Shown here piece after piece: positions 1 through 8,200 of a stretch of DNA of 12,131 bases. This DNA is from Akkermansiaceae bacterium UBA1518. Lineage in GTDB: Bacteria > Verrucomicrobiota > Verrucomicrobiia > Verrucomicrobiales > Akkermansiaceae. Every line of letters begins with the position of its first letter. The first letter of the stretch is position 1. The stretch is taken from contig DCQM01000099.1 in assembly GCA_002323895.1 (NCBI GenBank), positions 1 to 12,131 on the forward strand. The letters run 5' to 3'. The position numbers were made by a program, and so were the translations under genes. The notes beneath the pieces were generated by a model. That model did no database searches and was not told where the DNA came from. It saw only the letters and a list, made by a program, of their open reading frames with translations.

Positions 1-139
1 ACAACTTTATTCTCGTCTTCCGGATCCTGCCGAAACTGAGCTTGGGCAGCAATGGCTCGGCGATAATCCAAGTTCCGAAAGTTGGCATCAATATGCACAA
101 GTTTTGTTAAGCGCCCACGAACTCATCCAGATCCAGTAG
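1..139 (+). CDS. C-terminal end of a DUF1549/DUF1553 (planctomycete-type) protein, partial
   Basis: Reading from base 2 gives 45 codons ending at TAG 137-139; the rest of the gene lies upstream of the window. The visible tail begins QLYSRLPDPAETE and continues to WHQYAQVLLSAHELIQ. This matches the usual end of DUF1553 (PSD1) proteins, where an 'R-P-x-x-x-E' helix is followed by 'W-x-x-x-A-x-x-L-L-x-x-x-E-F/L' and then the stop. In PVC bacteria these are large secreted proteins, often with an N-terminal cytochrome c and DUF1549, and they are commonly encoded directly before a DUF1501 gene, as here. The biochemical role of the family is not settled. The stop lies four bases before the next start codon, which supports co-transcription. 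The identification rests on a short segment plus the neighbour gene. Confidence 0.8.
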   Translation, partial: QLYSRLPDPAETELGQQWLGDNPSSESWHQYAQVLLSAHELIQIQ

Positions 140-143
140 TATT

Positions 144-1586
144 ATGAAATTCCTCGAACACGAACTGGCGTATCGCCGGGCGATGCAATCTCAAATCACC
201 CGTCGGGAGGCGCTCGCAAAAATGGGGGCGGGAATTGGTAGTATCGGATTGGCGAGCATGTTTGGAAACAACGCTTTTGGTGCTGAAAGTTCTGCTAATC
301 CGCTTGCTCCAAAGAAGCCTCATTTCGCACCAAAGGCAAAGCGGCTCATCCAGCTTTTCATGCCCGGAGGACCGTCGCAGGTCGATACCTTTGATTACAA
401 GCCGTTACTTGCGAAACATGCTGGGGAACGTCCCGAAAGTGTCGATCGGAAATCTCTTCGTAATACCAAAATGGGGCTCATGCCCTCGCCGTTTGGATTC
501 AAACAATACGGTGAATGTGGCAAGTGGGTCAGCGATATTTTTCCGGAGGTCGCAAAGTGTGTTGACGACATCACTTTCGTCCACTCGATGCATACCGATA
601 TCCCCGAGCATGCCGGTGGGATTCTTATGACCAACCTTGGGGCCCTGCAACCTAACCGCCCGAGTATGGGATCTTGGCTGACCTATGGACTTGGAGCGGA
701 AACCGAAAATCTTCCAGGATTTGTGGCGATGTCTCCGCGGGCCCAGCCGCGGGGGAAGCTGGCCAATTGGGGGAATGCCTTCTTGCCAGGGGCTTACGCA
801 GGTTCGTACGTCAACATTCAGAATATGAAGCCGGATGCCGTGATTCGTGATTTGAAAAACTCGAATCTTTCACGAGAGGAACAGCGTAAGCAGGCTGATC
901 TCTTGACGAAGATCAACAAGCTGCACCTTGAGCGGCTCGAGCAGGATCAAAACCTTGAGGCTGGGATCCAGGCTATGGAGATGGCTTTCCGGATGCAGTT
1001 CTCGGTGCCAGAAGTCTTCGACATTGCAAAGGAGAGTGAGGAAACCCGGAAACTTTATGGGGAAAGCGAATTTGCCAAAGGCTGTCTCATTGCCCGACGC
1101 CTAGTCGAGGAGGGCGTGCGCGTCGTTCAGCTCTCACATTCTATCGACGGATACGATATTGCTTGGGACACAGGCCACGGTGATATCGTGGGCGGTCATG
1201 CGAAGCTTGCGAAAGCTTGTGATCAGGGAATTGCGGCTTTGCTTAAAGATCTTGAGGGACGTGGTTTACTCGATGAGACGCTTGTCGTTTGGGGTGGTGA
1301 GTTTGGGCGTGCGCCCACTTCCGAAGGAAAGAAAGGCCGCGACCACGATCATTACGGCTATACGACTTGGATGGCAGGCGGGGGAGTCAAGAAAGGCTTT
1401 AGCTACGGTGCCACCGATGAGTTTGGATTATCAGCCGTCGAGGACCGCGTCCACGTCCACGACATGAATGCGACGATTCTCCACCTCATGGGCCTCGACC
1501 ACGAGAAGCTCACCTACCGCTATTCTGGGCGTGACTATCGTCTCACCGACGTTCATGGCCACGTGGTCCATGATCTGATTGCGTGA
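144..1586 (+). CDS. DUF1501 family protein with Tat signal
   Basis: This 480-residue protein is a full-length DUF1501 protein, a family of the alkaline phosphatase-like fold that is very abundant in Planctomycetota and Verrucomicrobiota and has no firmly established reaction. The N-terminus has a twin-arginine motif (TRREAL, R20-R21) followed by a Gly/Ala-rich hydrophobic stretch ending near residue 46, so export by the Tat system, probably in folded form, is predicted. Recognisable family blocks are FMPGGPSQVDTFD from residue 72, HTDIPEHAGG from H150, WDTGHGD from W341, WGGEFGR at 383-389, GRDHDH at 398-403 and HVHDMNATILH from H437. The His- and Asp-rich blocks at 345, 400-403 and 437-440 probably form the metal site of the fold; that assignment is inferred. 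ATG 144 has no clear ribosome-binding site. An in-frame ATG at 183 would leave the twin arginines only seven residues from the start and is a possible alternative. The gene sits four bases after the DUF1553 stop, the standard pairing in this group. Confidence 0.93.
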   Translation: MKFLEHELAYRRAMQSQITRREALAKMGAGIGSIGLASMFGNNAFGAESSANPLAPKKPHFAPKAKRLIQLFMPGGPSQVDTFDYKPLLAKHAGERPESVDRKSLRNTKMGLMPSPFGFKQYGECGKWVSDIFPEVAKCVDDITFVHSMHTDIPEHAGGILMTNLGALQPNRPSMGSWLTYGLGAETENLPGFVAMSPRAQPRGKLANWGNAFLPGAYAGSYVNIQNMKPDAVIRDLKNSNLSREEQRKQADLLTKINKLHLERLEQDQNLEAGIQAMEMAFRMQFSVPEVFDIAKESEETRKLYGESEFAKGCLIARRLVEEGVRVVQLSHSIDGYDIAWDTGHGDIVGGHAKLAKACDQGIAALLKDLEGRGLLDETLVVWGGEFGRAPTSEGKKGRDHDHYGYTTWMAGGGVKKGFSYGATDEFGLSAVEDRVHVHDMNATILHLMGLDHEKLTYRYSGRDYRLTDVHGHVVHDLIA

Positions 1587-1638
1587 CCGAAGAGCCGGTA
1601 ATAGGGCGGGATGAGCGTCTTCTTTGACTAGAAAATAA

Positions 1639-1670
1639 GGGATCCGTCCAAAAAGTAGGGATTCGACCAA
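1639..1670. repeat. Tandem imperfect 13-base direct repeat, possible operator
   Basis: GGGATCCGTCCAA (1639-1651) and GGGATTCGACCAA (1658-1670) match at 11 of 13 positions. Their starts are 19 bases apart, close to two helical turns, which would put both copies on one face of the DNA. Both copies are also preceded by an A-run at the same offset. The position, 142-173 bases before the sulfatase start, fits an activator or repressor site for that gene. Function is inferred only from repeat geometry and location. Confidence 0.4.
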
Positions 1671-1765
1671 TGAGTTCTTTTTGACTTATTCGGGGCCAGT
1701 CTTACTTGTAGGCTGCGCAAGCGGTTCATTTGGGATTCATCTTTATTCCTTAATCCTCCCGTAGA

Positions 1766-1783
1766 TCCTTTTAGTTAAAAGGA
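1766..1783. repeat. Inverted repeat 28 bases before the sulfatase start
   Basis: TCCTTTT and AAAAGGA form a perfect 7-bp stem around the loop AGTT. Only two G-C pairs plus A-T pairs contribute, so it is weak as a terminator, and it is not followed by a T tract on the plus strand. It could be a leader hairpin or a small operator; chance occurrence in AT-rich DNA is also plausible. Confidence 0.3.
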
Positions 1784-1811
1784 ATTTAAAAAATCACCCG
1801 CTATCAATCCC

Positions 1812-4800
1812 ATGTTTTCCACTCGTCAAAAGAGGCACCTCTTTAAGCTTTATACCCTCGGGCTCGTTGGTTTGTTGAGTGTCCAAAATTCGGTCGCGCA
1901 GCAGCATATCATCGGGTGGCAGACCTTTGAAAATAGTAGGTCTGGAAATAATAATTCCGGAATTCAAGACGATACGCCTGATTCAAACTCCACTTATGAT
2001 ACTACCCCGATGGGTTCGAGTTTGGGGAATCTCTATTTAACAGGGAGTATCGGAGGAAATGCCTCAGCAGAGGGATGGGGAGGACTAGGCCAGGCGACGA
2101 ATAAAGACTTTCTGAACGGAGGGACATTTGGAGCGTCTCTTGCCATCACTAGCGCCACTCTGGCGGATGGATCTCCTGGAGTTCGGATTGGTCCTTTTGG
2201 GAATCCGCCGCCTAATGGCGAAGTAAATAGGGGTACGAGTTCTTGGAAATTTGCGGACTCCGGTAATGTGAATCAATTAAAAGGAGATTTCTCGATCACA
2301 AATCATAGTGATTACCATTTTGAGTTGGGTGCGATTCATTTCGATGCACGGGGACTTGCTAATCCTGCGACTTCTCCGGATACATTAGAGCTCCGTTATT
2401 TGGCAGCGCCTGGTGAGCTGATCAAAGCGACAAGCGATTCTGAGGTAGCTGATTTAACCTTGCTTTACACTAACACTTGGATTGCTCGAGGCGTTGAAAA
2501 TGTTTCTTTGTTCTTAGAGCCGGTAATTGGTTCAGCAAGTCGAATTCCTCCGGGTGAGAAGGCTTCGTTTCGCTTCGTCTGGTCGGGAAATTCAGGGGGA
2601 GGAAATGTGCAGATCGACAACGTTGCTTTCTCGGGTGTTTTCAAAGATCAGAATAACGGTTTTGTTTCCATAGACCCGACATCTGATCCGCGGCCTATCC
2701 CAAAGGGGCCAAATATCATCGTGATGATTCCTGACGACCAGCGATGGGACGCGACGAGTTTCATGCAGGACTCTATTGAATCCAGGGGAAGGGTTGCTCG
2801 GTTTCCTTGGTTGTCTAACCCGGTAAAACAAACACCGAACATGGATCGGCTTTCGAGTGAGGGGATCCACTTCAATAACGCTTTTGTGGTCTATTCAATC
2901 TGCTCACCATCACGAGCAACAATGTTGACGGGGCAATACCCTCATCTTCATCGCGTCACCGATAATCACACTCATTTTCCGGCGACTGCGACTACTTATG
3001 CCACCTTGTTGCAGGAGACCGGTTATGCCACGGGATATTTTGGTAAATGGCATATGGGCACTCAAAAAGATCGTCCGGGGTTCGACACTGCCGTATCATT
3101 CGAGGGTCAAGGAACTTACTTTAATACAGAGTTCTTCGATGAGTCGGGGCGCTCGCTTTTCACTTCATCGGAAAGTGATTGGGTTGATGATGTTTCGACG
3201 GAGCAGGCCAAAAAATTTATTACGGCCCAACATGCTGCAGGACGTCCGTCGTTGACGGTTCTAGGCTTTAAGACGCCCCATCAACCTTGGGCCCCGCCGG
3301 AACGTAGTCGTGGACTGTTTTCTTCTGATACGGCGGTAGCGGTTCCGAATCTCTCGGTTCCCCCCCCATTTGCCCCAAGAGCGAACGGTGGGTCCAGTCA
3401 GACTCAACTCCGTGACTACATGCGAACAGTAGTGGGGATTGATCAAAATGTAGGTGATATTCTGGCGCTCCTCGATGATCTGGAAATTGCGGATAATACG
3501 GCCGTGATCTTCATCAGCGATAATGGTTTTTTTAGAGGTGAGCATCGGTTAGGTGATAAGCGATCGGCTTATGAGGAAAGTTTAAGGATTCCCTTGATGA
3601 TTCGTTATCCTGCCGGTCAATCGAAGCCTCTCACAGTGGATCCAATTGCCCTGAATGTTGATATTGCACCGACAATTCTTGAGTTGGCTGGGGTGCCGGT
3701 TCCTGAGAGCATGCAGGGTCGTAGTCTGCTCCCGCTCATAGCTGGATCCACACCGAATGATTGGCGGGATTCGTTTATTTTTTCATACAATATCGATCCG
3801 GAGTTTCCGGCTGCGGCGGTTGTTCCTCATCTTGGATTGCGACGGGCCGACGGGCTCAAGTTGGTCAATTATTCCGACGATACTAGTTGGAATGAGCTTT
3901 ATGATGCGAGTCGTGATGGAGATCCTTATGAGATCAATAATCTCTATTCTTTGCCGGAGCGAGCAGATGATTTGGCAGCTATGAAGAGAGAGCTGGTGCA
4001 AACGACGGAGCGGTTGGGCTTCATGAAAGCATCTGGATTTTCGATGAAACCGCAGGGTGCATCTTGGAGTGTTCAAGGTGCTGATGCTTCGCTTTTTAAG
4101 ATTGAGACTTCTTCGGATCTAATCGATTGGCAAGTTGTAGGAACCTTTGAAGGAGGGGGGACGCCGACGAGGTTGAGCCTCCCCGTTCCCGGGTTTTCTA
4201 GTAGTGATGTGATCGAGGGTAATGCCGCTGACTATGTGCTCGCCGAAGGCTCTCCGGTCACAGCGATTCGAGGCTTTGAAACTTTAAGAGTGGGTTCAAT
4301 TCCCTCCGCTGGTGGAAGAGATGCAGTGCTGATCTTTGAATTACCGGTTCTTGAAAATGGAATGGAGATTGCACTGGCTGAACTAGAATTACATGTCGTG
4401 CGCACTTTCGCCCAGTGGGATGCTGATTTGTGGGTGCTTGGGGTTAAGGATGATACAACTCCCATTCTTGAATACAGCGAGACTCCGACGGGCAATCCAG
4501 CTGTTTTGAAATTGGAAGATGCAATCTTCGACTACTCGACAAGTAATAGCGGTGAAGTCGTGACCTCGAATCCGCTGAGTGGTATCACCCAATATCTGCA
4601 AAATTTTTATGAAGAGAATTCAAGCTATGCGGGTGGGAAATATCTTTTTCTACGGGTAAATTCTACAGCTGATATTGGTGTGAATGATCAGCGATATGCG
4701 ATTACGGCGGCCGAAAATCCAAATATTGAGAACCGGCCTAAACTAAATCTGTTTTATCGCCCGTTAGGAAGCTCGCCGAGAAAGCAAAGCTTTCGTGTCC

Positions 4801-4823
4801 GTTATGGTAAAATTGGACCGTAG
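1812..4823 (+). CDS. Secreted multidomain formylglycine-dependent sulfatase
   Basis: This 1003-residue protein hydrolyses sulfate esters, judging from its central domain; the substrate cannot be read from sequence. A Sec-type signal peptide ends near residue 29 (VAQQ). Residues about 31-285 form a Gly/Asn/Ser-rich beta-sandwich-like region ending in a VQIDNVAFSG strand, as in many verrucomicrobial secreted proteins. The sulfatase domain runs from about 299 to 736. It has DD at 308-309, the full type I signature SICSPSRATMLTG with C364 as the formylglycine precursor and R368, GKWH at 411-414, TPHQPW at 488-493, DNG at 570-572 and K583 in the GEHRLGDKR stretch. All expected active-site blocks are therefore present. 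Residues about 800-985 resemble a CBM96-type carbohydrate-binding module ending ENRPKLNLFY. It has no lipobox, PEP-CTERM or LPXTG-like tail. Activation needs a formylglycine-generating enzyme, which is not in this window. An 8-C run sits at 3360-3367. It is 2 to 3 times longer than typical single-domain sulfatases because of the flanking modules. Confidence 0.95.
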   Translation: MFSTRQKRHLFKLYTLGLVGLLSVQNSVAQQHIIGWQTFENSRSGNNNSGIQDDTPDSNSTYDTTPMGSSLGNLYLTGSIGGNASAEGWGGLGQATNKDFLNGGTFGASLAITSATLADGSPGVRIGPFGNPPPNGEVNRGTSSWKFADSGNVNQLKGDFSITNHSDYHFELGAIHFDARGLANPATSPDTLELRYLAAPGELIKATSDSEVADLTLLYTNTWIARGVENVSLFLEPVIGSASRIPPGEKASFRFVWSGNSGGGNVQIDNVAFSGVFKDQNNGFVSIDPTSDPRPIPKGPNIIVMIPDDQRWDATSFMQDSIESRGRVARFPWLSNPVKQTPNMDRLSSEGIHFNNAFVVYSICSPSRATMLTGQYPHLHRVTDNHTHFPATATTYATLLQETGYATGYFGKWHMGTQKDRPGFDTAVSFEGQGTYFNTEFFDESGRSLFTSSESDWVDDVSTEQAKKFITAQHAAGRPSLTVLGFKTPHQPWAPPERSRGLFSSDTAVAVPNLSVPPPFAPRANGGSSQTQLRDYMRTVVGIDQNVGDILALLDDLEIADNTAVIFISDNGFFRGEHRLGDKRSAYEESLRIPLMIRYPAGQSKPLTVDPIALNVDIAPTILELAGVPVPESMQGRSLLPLIAGSTPNDWRDSFIFSYNIDPEFPAAAVVPHLGLRRADGLKLVNYSDDTSWNELYDASRDGDPYEINNLYSLPERADDLAAMKRELVQTTERLGFMKASGFSMKPQGASWSVQGADASLFKIETSSDLIDWQVVGTFEGGGTPTRLSLPVPGFSSSDVIEGNAADYVLAEGSPVTAIRGFETLRVGSIPSAGGRDAVLIFELPVLENGMEIALAELELHVVRTFAQWDADLWVLGVKDDTTPILEYSETPTGNPAVLKLEDAIFDYSTSNSGEVVTSNPLSGITQYLQNFYEENSSYAGGKYLFLRVNSTADIGVNDQRYAITAAENPNIENRPKLNLFYRPLGSSPRKQSFRVRYGKIGP

Positions 4824-4929
4824 GATTAGGAGCCTTGAAGGAACTTATTAGGGGTTCGGTCTTCAATCGCCCAAGAAAAGATCGCCTAGCTTGAAGATTA
4901 CACTCGGCTCGCTGAGTATAGTATTCGAA
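4824..4929. other. Short intergenic spacer between sulfatase and cupin
   Basis: No terminator with a T tract is visible. TTGAAG occurs at 4835-4840 and 4891-4896, with its reverse complement CTTCAA at 4861-4866, so either outer copy could pair with the central one. TATAGT at 4917-4922 resembles a -10 element and would place transcription start at about the cupin ATG (4930), but no good -35 hexamer lies 16-18 bases upstream. The cupin may therefore have its own, possibly leaderless, transcript, or may be read through from the sulfatase. The sequence does not decide. Confidence 0.35.
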
Positions 4930-5289
4930 ATGGCAAAGAACCCTAACAATCTCATTATCCGTCACCAAGACGAGGCAGCCAAGGAACAGAGTGCTTGTGG
5001 GCATCGCTACCGCCTCCTCAGTCAGGGTGATGAGGGCGTGGCAGCTTGGGCCCACGCGGTCGATATTGACGGCGCTAAACCTCACTATCACAAAATCTCA
5101 ACCGAGCTCTACTACGTTCTTGAGGGCGAGGGTAAAGTCTTGCTTGATGGGGAGGAACAAGAAGTAAGGCCAGGAACGATGGTCCATATTCCTCCGGGCG
5201 TGGTGCATGGTGCTGTTGGGAAAATGCGGGTGCTTGTGGTGGGAATCCCGGATATTGATGATTCCGATGTTTTCTATGTTGATGAGTAA
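4930..5289 (+). CDS. Single-domain cupin protein
   Basis: This 119-residue protein is a compact metal-binding cupin. The first cupin motif is seen as H52-Y-H54-x4-E59 (HYHKISTELYYVLEGEG). The second is PGTMVHIPPGVVHG with H93, so the usual three-His/one-Glu metal site is complete. No signal peptide is present, which makes it the only protein here with a visible N-terminus predicted to remain in the cytoplasm. Small cupins of this form include sugar-phosphate isomerases, dioxygenase-like enzymes and ligand sensors, and the sequence does not separate these. The chosen start is ATG 4930 (MAKNPNN); a TTG at 4891 would add 13 residues that look unrelated to a cupin fold. Its stop (TAA 5287-5289) lies one base before the next gene's likely ATG, so translational coupling with the dehydrogenase-cytochrome gene is likely. 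Confidence 0.88.
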   Translation: MAKNPNNLIIRHQDEAAKEQSACGHRYRLLSQGDEGVAAWAHAVDIDGAKPHYHKISTELYYVLEGEGKVLLDGEEQEVRPGTMVHIPPGVVHGAVGKMRVLVVGIPDIDDSDVFYVDE

Positions 5290-5290
5290 A

Positions 5291-8200
5291 ATGCCTTTTT
5301 TCAATCGTAGTCCTTTTATCCTAATGAAATCGTTCTTTTTTATTCTCCCTATTTTTTCGGCTACAGCCCTCTTCGCCGAAGTCGATAAAGACGCGCTTCC
5401 CGATGTCGAAGATGGCTTCGAAGTCGATTTTTTCGTCCGAGAACCCCATATCATCAATCCCTCTTCTCTGTGTTTTGACAAACACGGACGACTCTATGTT
5501 GGTGCTGGTCCGCAATACCGGCAGCCCAAGGAAGATTCTCCAACCGACTATATCAAAATCCTCATTGATGAGGATGGCGATGGTGTTGCAGAGAAAGTGA
5601 AGACTTTTGCCGAGGGACTGAATTGTGTCCAGTCGATGGCTTGGAAAGGTGACGAATTATGGGTTGCGAATGCGCCTGAGATTACGGTGTTACGTGATAC
5701 CGATGGCGATGATGTCGCCGACGAGTATCAAATTATTTATACGGGTCTCAATAACCTCCGCCATAGCGTGCACGGGCTGAACTGGGGGCCCGATGGTTGG
5801 CTTTATTTTACGATGGGTAACACTTGGGTGAAGCCGAACGCGCCTAAACCAATCCGCGACCTGATGGGAATTAAGTCTGATGACAAGACGGCGTATCCGC
5901 TTACTAAGATTTACACCAAGGACACCTACAAGAAGAGCTACCATCCCATCAATAAGGATGAAAAAGAGGGTGGGATTTTCCGTTGCCGGGCCGGTGGCCA
6001 CGACCTCGAACTCTATGCGCGGGGTATGCGTAATCCGTGGGATATGTGCATGGACAGTGGGTTCAACTGGCTGGCCACCGACAACGATCCGGGGCCGCCG
6101 GCCGACCGTATTTTTATGCCGATTCGTCATGGCCATTACTCAATGCGTCATCCATGGAAGTTTGACTGGATGGGCAAGCATCCAGCTATTGCCCCATCAT
6201 CTGATCTTTTTCCCAGTGTCAGTGGTTCGGGGACTGGGGTTGTGTTTTATACTTCAGAGCACTTTCCAGAGGAATATCGCAACCGCCATCTGATCGCTGA
6301 TTGGACGAATAACTGTATCTTTCTCTACAAGCCGGAATGGAAAGGGGCCTTGCAAATTCCTGCCGAGAAAAAAAGGAAAATCATTGATGGTGGAGTGACC
6401 CAAGCTGGGGATTTGGGCTACAAGGGGGCAAAAGGTCGGAGCTTGTTCCGTCCGACTGATATCGAAGTCGGTCCTGATGGAGCGCTGTATATCGCGGGTT
6501 GGGGTTCGGTTTACGGCACCGATTATGTTTCCAAGGAAAAGTGGACTCCTGAAGAGAGTGCAAAGTATCAGGGGCGGGTGTTCCGCCTGCGTCATGAGAG
6601 GCCATTGATTTCGCAGTCGAAATGGAATTCTGCGAAACGCAAAAAAGAGATTAAGACATGGAGCTTCGAAGAGCTTATGGAGGACATTGGTCACCAAGTG
6701 CACGTCTGGCGGGTGAACGCGCAGGATGAGTTAGTTCGACGCGGAGATTTGGTGCGCTCGAAACTGATTAAAACGATTGAATCCAACGCCTTGACCGAAA
6801 CCCAGGCGACCTGGAGTTTATGGGCTCTTGGGCACATCGAGAAAGCCCGGAAGGCCGATCACACTGAGATCATAAGAATTGCTCTTAAAAGTGGTGATCT
6901 CAACTTACGTATCCAGGCCACGCGTGTGCTCGGTGAGAATAACGTGATCAAAGCGGTGCCGGTTTTAATCAAACTTCTCACTGACGATGAGTCGCGCATT
7001 CGAACTGCTGCAATGCAGTCGCTCGATCGCATTGGTTGGGGTGGGCACAGCAAGGCCATTGTTGATGCCATTGCACCGGAAAGCGAGCGGATCGCATTTT
7101 ACACCGACTGGCAGGTGATGCGTCGTCAATTGCCAGAGAATGAACGTCGAGAAATGCTGGCAGACGACCGAGAGGGCATTCGCCGAATGGCGGCACTGGG
7201 TCTGATGGAGGAAGGTGACCGGGATTTGCAGCGAAGGGCGCTGTCATTTTTGGAGGGTTCGGAGGCAGGATTTGGGGCGGGGCTGGCGATTTCAGCGTCT
7301 CAGCGCAATTTCCGAGACTCCACAAAGGTGATCTTTGAAACCAAGACCCCGTTCCAAATCCGTTTTACTTCGGATGGTTCCAGTCCGACCAACACTTCAC
7401 CCAAGGCGCCCAAAGAGATCACGGTATCGGATGATATGACCATCAAGGCGGCCATTTTTGATGGGAAGCGAAGGGTCTCAGAGATTGAGTCGATTACGGT
7501 TAACAGGATTACCGAATCGGAATGGAAGGATCGTTTGTTTGTCGAGGGGATCGGCGGGAAAGGGTCCGCAAAATCGTACCAGGCAAATCTTGATGGCTTG
7601 CAGCGTGGTGTCCTAGTTTATGCCGACCGTCAGTACACTTTTACCGGAATCCCGGACGCTCTCGCGGGAGCAACCCATCTCCGTACCCACAACGATGATA
7701 AGGCCAACCGTGATGCGGAATTTCTTCGCTTTCAAACCAATCTGCCGGCCGTTCTTTATCTTGCATACGACGGACGAACGGCCCCGCCAAAGGCCCTTGT
7801 CGCAGGAATGGAGAAAACCGACATGATGCTAAAGATTAGTAACGGCGAATCCTTTCCGGTATATCGGCGGTCAGTTAAGGCTGGAGAGGTAATACTTGGT
7901 GGGAACAAGGTCGGAGGTTCCGGGGGTGAATCGATGTATCTGGTCTTTCTCTCCAAAGCAGGGGCCAAGAAAACGACGATCGCTGAGGCAAAGGAAGCGC
8001 TTCCCGAGGCCGACCTGAAGCATGGTAAGGAGATATTTTTTGGAAGGGGAACCTGCTTTGCCTGCCATAAGGTGGGTGATCGTGGCGTGGCTATTGGTCC
8101 TGATTTGGTAGGGATCGGAAAACGGCGCGATATGGATTATGTCATCCAATCAACGCTTGAGCCCGATGCCTATATCGTGGAAGGCTTCCAGCAAACGAGT

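Larger units (their letters stand above)
1587..1811. other. Intergenic region upstream of the sulfatase gene
   Basis: This is the largest non-coding stretch between plus-strand genes and probably holds the sulfatase promoter. No ORF with family features and no strong GC-rich terminator followed by a T tract was seen after the DUF1501 stop. It contains a pair of 13-base imperfect direct repeats and, nearer the start codon, a 7-bp inverted repeat in AT-rich sequence. TTGACT occurs at 1624-1629 and 1681-1686, but neither is followed at 16-18 bases by a good TATAAT-like element, so no promoter is called. There is no Shine-Dalgarno sequence before ATG 1812. Confidence 0.6.

Noticed and set aside
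4891..4929. TTG start adding 13 residues to the cupin
   Set aside because: The extra residues do not resemble a cupin N-terminus, and the ATG at 4930 gives a compact standard-length domain.
5207..5290. Upstream start at ATG 5207 for the dehydrogenase
   Set aside because: It would overlap the conserved second cupin motif by more than 80 bases and bury the signal peptide.
5690..6703. Two open frames of about 148 codons on the minus strand inside the dehydrogenase gene
   Set aside because: They lie antisense to the conserved propeller blocks and have compositions typical of reverse-strand reading; no start signal or domain is visible.
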